Below the pieces are notes generated by a model. That model saw nothing but the letters and a program-made list of their open reading frames with translations. It was not told the DNA's origin and did no database searches. Below are positions 32,594 through 40,545 of a DNA stretch of 55,322 nucleotides, piece by piece (the stretch's first letter is position 1; each line of letters opens with the position of its first letter). The translations under genes and the position numbers were made by a program. This DNA is from Oleiharenicola sp. (GTDB lineage Bacteria > Verrucomicrobiota > Verrucomicrobiia > Opitutales > Opitutaceae): assembly GCA_025363455.1 (NCBI GenBank), contig JANYDW010000032.1:1-55322 (forward strand), in the 5' to 3' direction.

Positions 32594-35050
32594 ATGAAGC
32601 TCACTTTCGCCCTCTGTGCACTCGGCCTCACTACCACCCTGCCGGCGGCCGAGCCCCTCGCCCTCCGTTACGATCATCCCGCCACGCGCTGGACCGAGGC
32701 GCTGCCCGTCGGCAATGGCCGGCTCGGCGCCATGGTCTTCGGCGACCCGACCGTCGAACACCTGCAACTCAACGAGGACAGCCTGTGGTCCGGCGCGCCC
32801 ACCGACTGGAACAATCCCGGCGCGAAGGAAGTCCTCCCGCAAGTCCGCGCCGCGCTCTTTGCCGGCGACTTCGTTAAGGCCACCGAGCTCAGCAAGAAGA
32901 TGCAGGGCGTCTACACGCAGGCCTACCAGCCGCTCGGCGACTTGCGCCTCACGTTTGTAGGCACTGACGCCGCCACCGGCTACACGCGCACCCTCGATCT
33001 CGACCGTGCCGTGGCCACGGTCCGTTATCAGGTGGGCACGGCCACATTCACCCGCGAGGTCTTCAGCAGTTTTCCCGACCAGGTCATCGTCGTCCGCCTG
33101 ACCTGCGACCAGCCGGGCAAGATCAGCTTCACCGTCGCGGCCGACAGCCTGCTGCGGTATGCCGTGGAAGCGGAGGCCACCGGCGTCGTTGTCATGCGAG
33201 GCCGCGCGCCCCTGCACTCCGAGCCCAGCTATCGCCGGGTCGACGGCCCCATCATCCGGTATGACGATAACCCGAATCCCGAAGGAATGACGTTCGAGTT
33301 GTTGGTCAAGGTGCTCAACGAGGGCGGTCGCGTTGTCACCGGCGGCTCGACGCTCTCAGTGGAAAAAGCCAATGCCGTCACGCTCCTGCTTTCCGCCGGT
33401 ACCAGCTTCAACGGCTTCGATAAATCTCCCGGCCGCGCGGGCCGCGACTCCGCCACCGAGGCGCGGCGACCGCTCGCCGCGGCGACGAAACTTTCCTACG
33501 CCGACCTGCTGGCCCGGCACCTTGCTGATTACCAAAATCTCTTTCACCGGGTGACGCTCGAACTCGGCACCACACCCGAGGCCGGGGCCTTGACCACCGA
33601 CGCCCGGCTGGCGCGCTTCGCCTCGGGCGCGCTCGATCCCGGCCTCGCCACCCTCCTCTACCAATACGGCCGCTACCTCCTGATCGCCAGTTCGCGGCCC
33701 GGCGACCAACCGGCGAACCTGCAGGGTATCTGGAACGACGCGATGCGCCCGCCGTGGAGCTCCAACTACACGTTAAACATCAATACCGAGATGAACTACT
33801 GGCCGGCTGAAGTGGCCAATCTCGCCGAGTGCCACGAGCCGCTGCTCGCCTTCATCGAGCATCTCGCCGTCAACGGCGCGAAGACCGCCGCGGTCAACTA
33901 TGGCGCGCGCGGCTGGGTCGCCCATCACAACTCCGATCTCTGGGCGCAGACCGGTCCGGTCGGCCACTTCGGCGAGGGTGACCCCAAGTGGGCCAGCTGG
34001 TCGATGAGCGCCGGCTGGCTGGCGCAGCATATGTGGGAGCACTACGCCTTCGGTCGCGACGCGGCCTTCCTGCGTGCGCGCGCCTGGCCCGTCATGAAGG
34101 GTGCCGCCGAGTTCTGCCTCGACTGGCTGGTCGACGACGGCCACGGCCACCTCGTCACCGCGCCCTCGACCTCGCCCGAGACCGATTTCATTTTGCCCGA
34201 CGGCAAACGCGCCAGTGTCGCCATTGGTGCCACGATGGACCTGGCGATCATCCGCGATCTCTTCGTCAACTGCTTGGACGCCGCCCGCGTCCTCGGCATT
34301 ACCGATGACTTCACCCGCTCGGTCGCCGCCGCTCAGGCGAAGCTGCTCCCGTTCCAAATCGGCAGCCGCGGCCAGCTGCAGGAATGGGCCGGGGACTTCC
34401 TGGAGACCGACGTCCACCACCGCCACACCTCACATCTTTTCGGCGTCTATCCCGGCCGGTCTATCACATCTGCGACGCCAGAATTTTTCGCCGCCGCGCG
34501 GAAATCCCTCGATCTCCGCGGTAACGAGAGCACCGGCTGGGCGCTCGGCTGGCGCATCAACCTCTGGGCCCGCTTCCTCGACGGCGACCGCGCCTATGTC
34601 TTCGTGCAGAACCTCCTCCGCCCGGTCGGCGGCAGCTCCGGCACCAACTACGGCGGCGGAGGCGGGGTCTACCCCAACCTCTTCGACGCCCACCCGCCGT
34701 TTCAGATCGACGGTAACTTCGCCTTCACTGCCGGCGTTTCGGAGATGTTGATGCAGTCGCACCTCCCTCCGACGGGTTCGACCGGCTCACCGCTGGCAAG
34801 CTCTGGACCGGCGGGGACTTCCATCGATCTGTTGCCCGCCCTGCCGACGGCCTGGCCCTCTGGTTCCGTCAAGGGGCTCCGCGCCCGCGGCGGCTTCGAG
34901 GTCGAGCTGGCCTGGGCCGCAGGCAAGCTCACGGGCGCCACAGTGCGCAGCGTGACCGGAACCGGCGGACAGCTCCGCTACGCCGGCAAGACGGTTGAGT
35001 TGAACCTCAAGCCGGGTGAGAGCCGGAGCTTTGGACCAGAACTGCACTGA
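32594..35050 (+). CDS. GH95 alpha-L-fucosidase/galactosidase
   Basis: An 818-residue exported enzyme (signal [20 protein letters not shown]). The family start motif is [20 protein letters not shown] with [20 protein letters not shown]. The (alpha/alpha)6 barrel motif is [20 protein letters not shown], then [20 protein letters not shown] and [15 protein letters not shown]. The C-terminal beta domain ends with [22 protein letters not shown]95 enzymes are inverting and remove terminal alpha-L-fucose or alpha-L-galactose. The [20 protein letters not shown] segment near residue 725-745 is absent from the usual [13 protein letters not shown] join and is encoded by repeat-like DNA (34769-34809). The start is ATG 32594. 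Confidence 0.94.
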   Translation: MKLTFALCALGLTTTLPAAEPLALRYDHPATRWTEALPVGNGRLGAMVFGDPTVEHLQLNEDSLWSGAPTDWNNPGAKEVLPQVRAALFAGDFVKATELSKKMQGVYTQAYQPLGDLRLTFVGTDAATGYTRTLDLDRAVATVRYQVGTATFTREVFSSFPDQVIVVRLTCDQPGKISFTVAADSLLRYAVEAEATGVVVMRGRAPLHSEPSYRRVDGPIIRYDDNPNPEGMTFELLVKVLNEGGRVVTGGSTLSVEKANAVTLLLSAGTSFNGFDKSPGRAGRDSATEARRPLAAATKLSYADLLARHLADYQNLFHRVTLELGTTPEAGALTTDARLARFASGALDPGLATLLYQYGRYLLIASSRPGDQPANLQGIWNDAMRPPWSSNYTLNINTEMNYWPAEVANLAECHEPLLAFIEHLAVNGAKTAAVNYGARGWVAHHNSDLWAQTGPVGHFGEGDPKWASWSMSAGWLAQHMWEHYAFGRDAAFLRARAWPVMKGAAEFCLDWLVDDGHGHLVTAPSTSPETDFILPDGKRASVAIGATMDLAIIRDLFVNCLDAARVLGITDDFTRSVAAAQAKLLPFQIGSRGQLQEWAGDFLETDVHHRHTSHLFGVYPGRSITSATPEFFAAARKSLDLRGNESTGWALGWRINLWARFLDGDRAYVFVQNLLRPVGGSSGTNYGGGGGVYPNLFDAHPPFQIDGNFAFTAGVSEMLMQSHLPPTGSTGSPLASSGPAGTSIDLLPALPTAWPSGSVKGLRARGGFEVELAWAAGKLTGATVRSVTGTGGQLRYAGKTVELNLKPGESRSFGPELH
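34769..34809. repeat. Probable repeat-derived insert inside GH95
   Basis: CGACGGGTTCGACCGGCTCA and CTGGCAAGCTC share words with the TTCGACAAGCTCAGGG-type repeat at 10576-10592 and the UxaA-gene element at 21580-21615. It is frame-preserving. The assignment rests on short similarity only. Confidence 0.55.
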
Positions 35051-35097
35051 CTTGGAAATACCAAGCCCACCACCATGAACCTTCCGTCACCTTCACT

Positions 35098-35183
35098 CCG
35101 TCATTCTGAGCGCAGCGAAGAATCCAAGAGGTTCGTCGCCATGTCCGTCTTCCTTGGATCCTTCGCTGCGCTCAGGATGACGA
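35098..35183. repeat. TCATCCTGAGCG-type palindrome, copy 2
   Basis: CGTCATTCTGAGCGCAGCGA, AGAATCCAAG ... TTGGATCCTTCGCTGCGCTC, AGGATGACG. Its last ATG (35177) is the likely start codon of the next gene. Confidence 0.88.
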
Positions 35184-36331
35184 ACGCGAGTGATCGATTC
35201 CGCGCTCCGCGAAACCCGTGGCTGGCGTTTTCATGCTTGGCCGTGGCGTCCATGACTCTCGTCCTCCCCATCCGCGCGCTCGAGAAACCCGACATCACTT
35301 ATCAAGTCTTCCAGTTCCCCGCGGACAAGATCCCGCGCATCGACGGTGACCCCTCCGACTGGGCGATGGTGCCGGAAAGTTATGTCATGGGGAAAGACCA
35401 GCTGATCAACGACAGCAAGGAGCCGCCAGCCGCGGGCGACAAGTCGCTGGCCGTGCGCGTGAAAGTCGGCTGGGTCAAGGGCCTCAACCGGCTGTATTTC
35501 CTCTATGAGGCGGAGGATGATTACTGGGACTTCGCCGACCCCGGCCTGCGCAACGACACCTTCGAGGTCATGGTGGACGGCGATGCGTCGGGCGGACCAT
35601 TCATCGGCCGCGACCAGGGCCGTTTCTGGACGCCGGAGCACGTGGGCGCGGCCGCGACGCCGGACCCGCGCATCACCGACAGTGAATTCAAATGGGCGAC
35701 GCAGGGCGTCCACGCCCAGAACTACCACATCATGACCCCGGCCGTGAACAAGGACTGGTGCATGGCGTGGAATTCGGCCACGTGGACCAAGGAGCTGCCG
35801 TGGGCGAACTCCGCACAGTCGTTCAACTTCAAGCCCGGCGAATCCGGCAAATATACCCTCGAGTTCTGGATCACGCCCTTTGATTACGCCGGCCCCGAGG
35901 GCCCGGCCCGGGCCGTCGAGTCGGTCCTGACCGAAAACAAGATCATCGGCCTCTCGTGGATCGTGATCGACTACGACGGAAAATCACCGCGCGGTTTCGG
36001 GATGCTCTCGCCGAAGCGGCAGGCTTTCGGCCACGCCTCGGAGCTGTGCGCGTTCCGGCTCATGCCACTCGATCCTTCGGTCGCGCCCAAGCTGGCCGCG
36101 CAGTGGACCTGGACGGTCGTGGACCTGGACCGACGCCTCGTGGCGTTCAAGGACCTGTCGATCGGCGCCATCACGGGGTGGAAATGGGATTTCGGCGACG
36201 GCACGAGTTCCACCGAGCAGCACCCGCAACACGTTTTCGCCAAGCCCGGCAATTATGTGATCATCCTCGATGTCACCGGTCCCGACGGCACGGCGCGCCG
36301 GTCGAAAATCTGGGACGTGCAACTCAAGTAA
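35177..36331 (+). CDS. Exported CBM9-like/PKD-domain protein
   Basis: A 384-residue protein. The signal-like segment is WLAFSCLAVASMTLVLPIRA. Residues ~35-310 contain a CBM9-like carbohydrate-recognition fold (IPRIDGDPSDWAMVPES; NRLYFLYEAEDDYWDFADPG; NDTFEVMVDGDASGGPF). Residues ~310-384 form a PKD domain (AFKDLSIGAITGWKWDFGDG; PQHVFAKPGNYVIILDVTGP). No catalytic motif is seen, so it is probably a binding or scaffolding protein for pectin fragments at the cell surface. The start at ATG 35177 lies in a repeat; an in-frame ATG at 35075 would translate the whole palindrome (RHSERSEESKRF) ahead of the signal and is less likely. It is followed closely by a GH43-like gene. Confidence 0.82.
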   Translation: MTNASDRFRAPRNPWLAFSCLAVASMTLVLPIRALEKPDITYQVFQFPADKIPRIDGDPSDWAMVPESYVMGKDQLINDSKEPPAAGDKSLAVRVKVGWVKGLNRLYFLYEAEDDYWDFADPGLRNDTFEVMVDGDASGGPFIGRDQGRFWTPEHVGAAATPDPRITDSEFKWATQGVHAQNYHIMTPAVNKDWCMAWNSATWTKELPWANSAQSFNFKPGESGKYTLEFWITPFDYAGPEGPARAVESVLTENKIIGLSWIVIDYDGKSPRGFGMLSPKRQAFGHASELCAFRLMPLDPSVAPKLAAQWTWTVVDLDRRLVAFKDLSIGAITGWKWDFGDGTSSTEQHPQHVFAKPGNYVIILDVTGPDGTARRSKIWDVQLK

Positions 36332-36442
36332 GACCATGCCACCTTCCCCTGCGGCAACCAGGCCCCGGCTCGTATGACGGTAACGCGCGACGGAGATTTC
36401 AGATTCCGACCAACCGGAGACATGATGCCGTTACCCCGCCCC

Positions 36443-37585
36443 ATGAAATCCCTCGCCCTTGTCTTTCGGTTGATCGTAGCTGCGCTGCTGCTGGGCCGCG
36501 CGCTCACGAGCTTCGCTCAGGCGGTCCCCGCCGGGTCTCCTGGATTGGGCTCGTCGAACGCGGCAAAGAAACCCGGCGGCATTGAAATCGTCTCCGAGCT
36601 CATGCCGCCGGCGCGCGCCCGTCCCTTCAAGGCGACAGAATTGGCGGGCTATGTGATGGTCTATTTCAAGGATGAGACGCATTCAGCCTATCTGGCCATC
36701 AGCCGTGACGGCTACACCTTCACCGACCTCAACGGCGGCCAGCCCGTCTTCGACGGCGCGAACCTCGCCGAGCAGAAAGGCGTGCGCGACCCGCACCTCA
36801 CCCGCGGGCCCGACGGGGCTTTCTATCTCGCGATGACCGACCTGCACATTTTCGGCAAACGGGCAGGCCTCCGGGAGACGGAATGGCAGCGGCCCCAAGA
36901 GAAATACGGCTGGGGCAACAACCGGGCCCTCGTGCTCATGAAGTCGTGGGACCTCATTCACTGGACCCACTCGGATTTCCGCGTCGACCTGGCCTTCCCT
37001 GCGCTCGGCGACATCGACTGCGCGTGGGCGCCGGAGACGACCTACGATCCCGTGGCAGGCAAGATGATGGTGTATTTCACGATCCGCTACGGAAACAAGA
37101 ACGCCAACATCTACTATGCCTACGCCAACGACGCCTTCACCAAGCTCGAGACGACCCCGCAGATGATTCGCACCATCGGCGGCATCGATGGTGACCTCAC
37201 CCACGTGGGCGACCAGTGGCATCTTTTCTATGTGGGCGGCGCCAAGATCCTGCACGCCGTCTCCAAGGAAATCACGCAGGGCTATGTGGCCGAGACGCGC
37301 CGCATTGATCCCGAAACCAAGGCGACCGAGGCGCCCAATGTTTTCAAACGTCTGGGCACCGACATCTATGTGCTCATGTACGATGTGTATGGCGCCCGGC
37401 CCAATAACATGGGCTTCAGCGAGACGAAGGACTTTGTCACTTACAAGGACCTCGGTCACTTCAACGAAGGCGTGATGCGCGGGACCAACTTCGAACGCCC
37501 CAAGCATGGCGCCGTCTCCTACCTGACGCTGGACGAGCTGAAGGCGGTCGCGGCGCATTGGAATGTGCCCATCGATCTCAAGTGA
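36443..37585 (+). CDS. GH43-like exported glycosidase
   Basis: A 380-residue five-bladed beta-propeller enzyme of the GH43 type. The signal is SLALVFRLIVAALLLGRALT. Propeller motifs are GVRDPHLTRGPDGAFYLAMT (conserved RDPH, catalytic-base region), GDIDCAWAPETTYDPVAGKM (WAPE with the pKa-modulating or acid region) and GGIDGDLTHVGDQWHLFYV. The family commonly acts on arabinan, galactan or xylan; the surrounding genes favour an arabinan or galactan side-chain role, but the exact substrate cannot be read. The start is ATG 36443 (MKSLALVF). The short PAGSPGLGSSNAAKKPGG stretch after the signal looks like a linker. It is 26 bases from the GH39 gene, so probably co-transcribed. Confidence 0.88.
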   Translation: MKSLALVFRLIVAALLLGRALTSFAQAVPAGSPGLGSSNAAKKPGGIEIVSELMPPARARPFKATELAGYVMVYFKDETHSAYLAISRDGYTFTDLNGGQPVFDGANLAEQKGVRDPHLTRGPDGAFYLAMTDLHIFGKRAGLRETEWQRPQEKYGWGNNRALVLMKSWDLIHWTHSDFRVDLAFPALGDIDCAWAPETTYDPVAGKMMVYFTIRYGNKNANIYYAYANDAFTKLETTPQMIRTIGGIDGDLTHVGDQWHLFYVGGAKILHAVSKEITQGYVAETRRIDPETKATEAPNVFKRLGTDIYVLMYDVYGARPNNMGFSETKDFVTYKDLGHFNEGVMRGTNFERPKHGAVSYLTLDELKAVAAHWNVPIDLK

Positions 37586-37611
37586 ACGGCCACCCCTTTG
37601 TTTCCTCCCCC

Positions 37612-39297
37612 ATGAAATTCCCCTCCCTGTTTCTCCTCGCGGCGCTGGCGCTGCCCGCCTTGGCCCAGCCCGCCCCGGCCCCCGCCGCCGCCTTTCCCGT
37701 CACCATCACCGTGGACGCCGCGCACCCGTCCGGCCCGTTGCGCCCGATCTGGCGTTATTTCGGCGCGGACGAGCCCAACTACGCCACGATGAAAGACGGC
37801 AGCAAGCTGATCGGCCAGCTGGGCGAGCTGAAGCCCAAGGCCGTTTATTTCCGCGCCCACAATCTGCTTACCACGGGCGACGGCACTCCGGCCCTGAAAT
37901 GGGGCAGCACGAACGCCTATACCGAGGATGCGCAAGGCCACGCGGTCTACAACTGGACGATTCTCGATGGCATTTTTGACAGCTACCTGGCGAAGGGCGT
38001 GCGGCCGTATGTCGAGATCGGCTTCATGCCCAAGGCCCTCTCCCCGAAGCCGGAGCCTTACCAGCACGACTGGAAGCCCAATGCGAAATCCAAGTTGAAC
38101 ACCGGCTGGGCGTACCCGCCCAACGATTATCCGAAGTGGGGTGAACTTGTTTTCCAGTGGGTCACGCATTGCCTCACCCGCTACGGCCGCGCGGAGGTTG
38201 AGACCTGGTATTGGGAGGTGTGGAACGAGGCCAACATTTCGCCCTATTGGAACGGTACACCGGAAGAGTTCCTGAAGATGCACGACTACGCCCTCGCCGC
38301 CGTGCGCCGCGCCCTGCCGACCGCGCGGGTGGGCGGGCCTGACTCCGCCGGCTCCGGCGGCAAGTTCATGACGGACTTCCTCGAGCACAGCCTGCACGGC
38401 ACCAACTTTGCCACCGGCGAAAAGGGAACGCCGCTGGACTTTGTCTCCTTCCACGCCAAAGGCTCGCCCACGGTCGTGGACGGCCACGTGCGCATGGGCA
38501 TCAGCGCGCAGCTGAAGACGGTCGAGACGGCCTTCGCTGCGTTCGCCACCTACCCGGAGCTGAAGGGCAAGCCCGTCATCATTGGCGAGTCCGACCCCGA
38601 AGGCTGCGCCGCCTGCCAGGGACCGGCGCTGGCGTACCGCAACGGCACGATGTATGCCAGCTACACGGCGGCGGTTTTTGCCCGGAAGCATGACCTCGCT
38701 GAGCGGCATGGGGTCAACCTCGAGGGCGCGCTCACTTGGGCCTTCACGTTCGAGAACCAACCGTGGTTCGCCGGTTTCCGGCAGATCGCGAGCAACGGCG
38801 TGCCGATGGCGGTGTTCAATGTTTTCCGGATGTACGCGCTGATGGGACCCGAGCGTCTGCCCGCCGTCAGCACCGGCGAGGTTCCTCTCACGCAAATCAT
38901 CGACCAGGGCGTGCGCGCTGCGCCCGATGTCTCTGCGCTGGCCAGTCGCGCGCCGAACCAGGTCGCCGTGATGGTGTGGCATTATCATGATGACGATGTC
39001 GCCGGCCCCGACGCGGCAGTGCAGCTCGTCATCGACGGCCTGCCCGCCAGCCTCAAGGCGGCGAAACTCACGCATACCCGCATCGACCAGCAGCACAGCA
39101 ATGCCTACGCCGAGTGGCTGCGCATGGGTTCGCCCGCCGCCCCCACCGCGGCGCAATATGCACAGCTGGAAAAATCCAGCGCGCTGATGCCCCTCACGGG
39201 CGCGCCCGCCACGGTCCCGGTCGCCAATGGCAAAGCAACCCTCGCCTTCCCCCTCCCACGCCAAGGTGTGTCGCTACTGGTGCTGAGCTGGGAGTAA
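37612..39297 (+). CDS. GH39 exported glycosidase
   Basis: A 561-residue retaining glycosidase of family GH39 (beta-xylosidase/iduronidase type). The signal is MKFPSLFLLAALALPALAQP. The TIM barrel carries WRYFGADEPNYATMKDGSKL, the acid/base motif WYWEVWNEANISPYWNG and the nucleophile motif KPVIIGESDPEGCAACQG. The C-terminal beta domain is ~430-561 (NQVAVMVWHYHDDDVAG). The substrate in an RG-I locus could be xylose or arabinose side chains; this is not certain. The start is ATG 37612. It is the last gene of the plus-strand run and faces the convergent panE-like gene, with a GGGACGCCCCTACC repeat fragment between them. Confidence 0.92.
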   Translation: MKFPSLFLLAALALPALAQPAPAPAAAFPVTITVDAAHPSGPLRPIWRYFGADEPNYATMKDGSKLIGQLGELKPKAVYFRAHNLLTTGDGTPALKWGSTNAYTEDAQGHAVYNWTILDGIFDSYLAKGVRPYVEIGFMPKALSPKPEPYQHDWKPNAKSKLNTGWAYPPNDYPKWGELVFQWVTHCLTRYGRAEVETWYWEVWNEANISPYWNGTPEEFLKMHDYALAAVRRALPTARVGGPDSAGSGGKFMTDFLEHSLHGTNFATGEKGTPLDFVSFHAKGSPTVVDGHVRMGISAQLKTVETAFAAFATYPELKGKPVIIGESDPEGCAACQGPALAYRNGTMYASYTAAVFARKHDLAERHGVNLEGALTWAFTFENQPWFAGFRQIASNGVPMAVFNVFRMYALMGPERLPAVSTGEVPLTQIIDQGVRAAPDVSALASRAPNQVAVMVWHYHDDDVAGPDAAVQLVIDGLPASLKAAKLTHTRIDQQHSNAYAEWLRMGSPAAPTAAQYAQLEKSSALMPLTGAPATVPVANGKATLAFPLPRQGVSLLVLSWE

Positions 39298-39455
39298 CTC
39301 GTGCGGGCGTCCACAAGGGACGCCCCTACCTATCAGCTGGCGATTAGCCGGCCCCTGAAGCCAAACGGCGGTGCCGATCAGCCACCGCACACTTCGTAGG
39401 ATTCCTCCATTGAGGAATCCCATTAGTGGTCAACCAAAGTCCGAGTTCGTCCGAG

Positions 39456-40319
39456 TCACATCGCCGCCAACAAAATGGCGGCCATTTCGTTGCGCGGCGT
39501 CGGGATCCCATGCTTGCGGCCGAAGCGCACGACCGCGCCATTGCGGGCATCGACTTCCATCGGCCGGCCGGCCGCGCGGTCCGCGTGCAGCGAATTGATC
39601 CCGTCCCGCGGGGCGGCCCGGAATCCGGCGAGCAACTGGTCGGGTAGCGCATCCTCGAGTATTGCGCCCTCGGCGCGACCAACGGCCATGCACTCACGGA
39701 TCATCTCGCGTGCGAGCTGGGCCGCGGCTTCGTCGTGAAACACGCCGGTCGGCTTGAGCAGAAGCGCGTTGATCGCTCCCGGGGCGTTGAGGCAGAGCTT
39801 TCGCCAGACCGCCGTCGTGAAATCGCCGGTCGCGGAGACGTCCAGGCCGGAGTTCGCAAACAATTGCACAAAGTCCGCCCCGGCCGCGCCCGCTGGGACG
39901 ACCATCTTGCCGGGCCCGCGCTGCACGATGCGATCGGGCGACGGCCGTTCGCCGGGACAGTCCACCATCACGGGCAGGATTTTCTCCGCCGCCAGGTAGG
40001 GCGCAAAGCGTTCCCGGTGCTCAACGCCATTCTGTAAGATTGCCACGCGGGTCCGCGGTCCCACGAGTTGTGGAAACCAAGCCGCCGCGCCGGCCGCATC
40101 GTAGGCCTTGGTCGCGACCAGCACCCAGTCGACGGCGATCGCTTTCGCCGGGTCGGTCGTTACCGGGGACGTCAGCTTGATGTCGCCCGACAGCAAGCTC
40201 ACCGTCACGTCCCCCATCGCGCGGCGCGCGCACAGGGTTACCTCGTGGCCGGATTTCAATAACGACGCGGCGATGACACCGCCCACGGCCCCGGGCCCGA
40301 TGATTGCGATGGTGCTCAT
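39456..40319 (-). CDS. 2-dehydropantoate 2-reductase family protein
   Basis: A 287-residue cytosolic NADPH-dependent reductase of the PanE/ApbA family. The nucleotide-binding start is STIAIIGPGAVGGVIAASLL, the middle VDWVLVATKAYDAAGAAAW and the C-terminal catalytic helix has NSLHADRAAGRPMEVDARNG (ExDxxNG type). PanE makes pantoate for coenzyme A. In a sugar locus, paralogues may instead reduce other 2-keto acids, which remains possible here. The start is ATG 40319. It sits alone on the minus strand between GH39 and the PL26 lyase and has a repeat-filled upstream gap. Confidence 0.88.
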   Translation of the reverse strand: MSTIAIIGPGAVGGVIAASLLKSGHEVTLCARRAMGDVTVSLLSGDIKLTSPVTTDPAKAIAVDWVLVATKAYDAAGAAAWFPQLVGPRTRVAILQNGVEHRERFAPYLAAEKILPVMVDCPGERPSPDRIVQRGPGKMVVPAGAAGADFVQLFANSGLDVSATGDFTTAVWRKLCLNAPGAINALLLKPTGVFHDEAAAQLAREMIRECMAVGRAEGAILEDALPDQLLAGFRAAPRDGINSLHADRAAGRPMEVDARNGAVVRFGRKHGIPTPRNEMAAILLAAM

Positions 40320-40369
40320 GGTAATTCAGATGTCAGAGGACAGAGGTCAGAAAACAGTGGGAACCATAG

Positions 40370-40530
40370 AATACACGGAAGTCGATCCGAGCTTTTGAAC
40401 CTCTAATAAACACTAATGGCTCACTAATCAGGCAGCACAATAATGTCGGCGAGGTGGATTGCATTAGTATCCAATTTGTGGGGATTAGTGTTTAACTCCT
40501 TCTTCCGGGAGTTCGGTGTATCTCGTGGTT
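40370..40530. repeat. Nested palindromic element N7
   Basis: Outer AACCATAGAATACACGGAAG pairs with TCGGTGTATCTCGTGGTTAA. Inner arms are AATAAACACTAATGGCTCAC and GGGGATTAGTGTTTAACT. It lies between the lyase stop and the reductase start. Confidence 0.75.
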
Positions 40531-40545
40531 AAAGGCCTGATATTT

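Noticed and set aside
35075..35176. N-terminal extension of the CBM9/PKD protein
   Set aside because: It translates a TCATCCTGAGCG-type palindrome and would bury the signal peptide; the ATG at 35177 fits better.
37519..39264. 581-residue minus-strand open frame opposite GH39
   Set aside because: Shadow of a gene with catalytic motifs WNEAN and GESDPEG.
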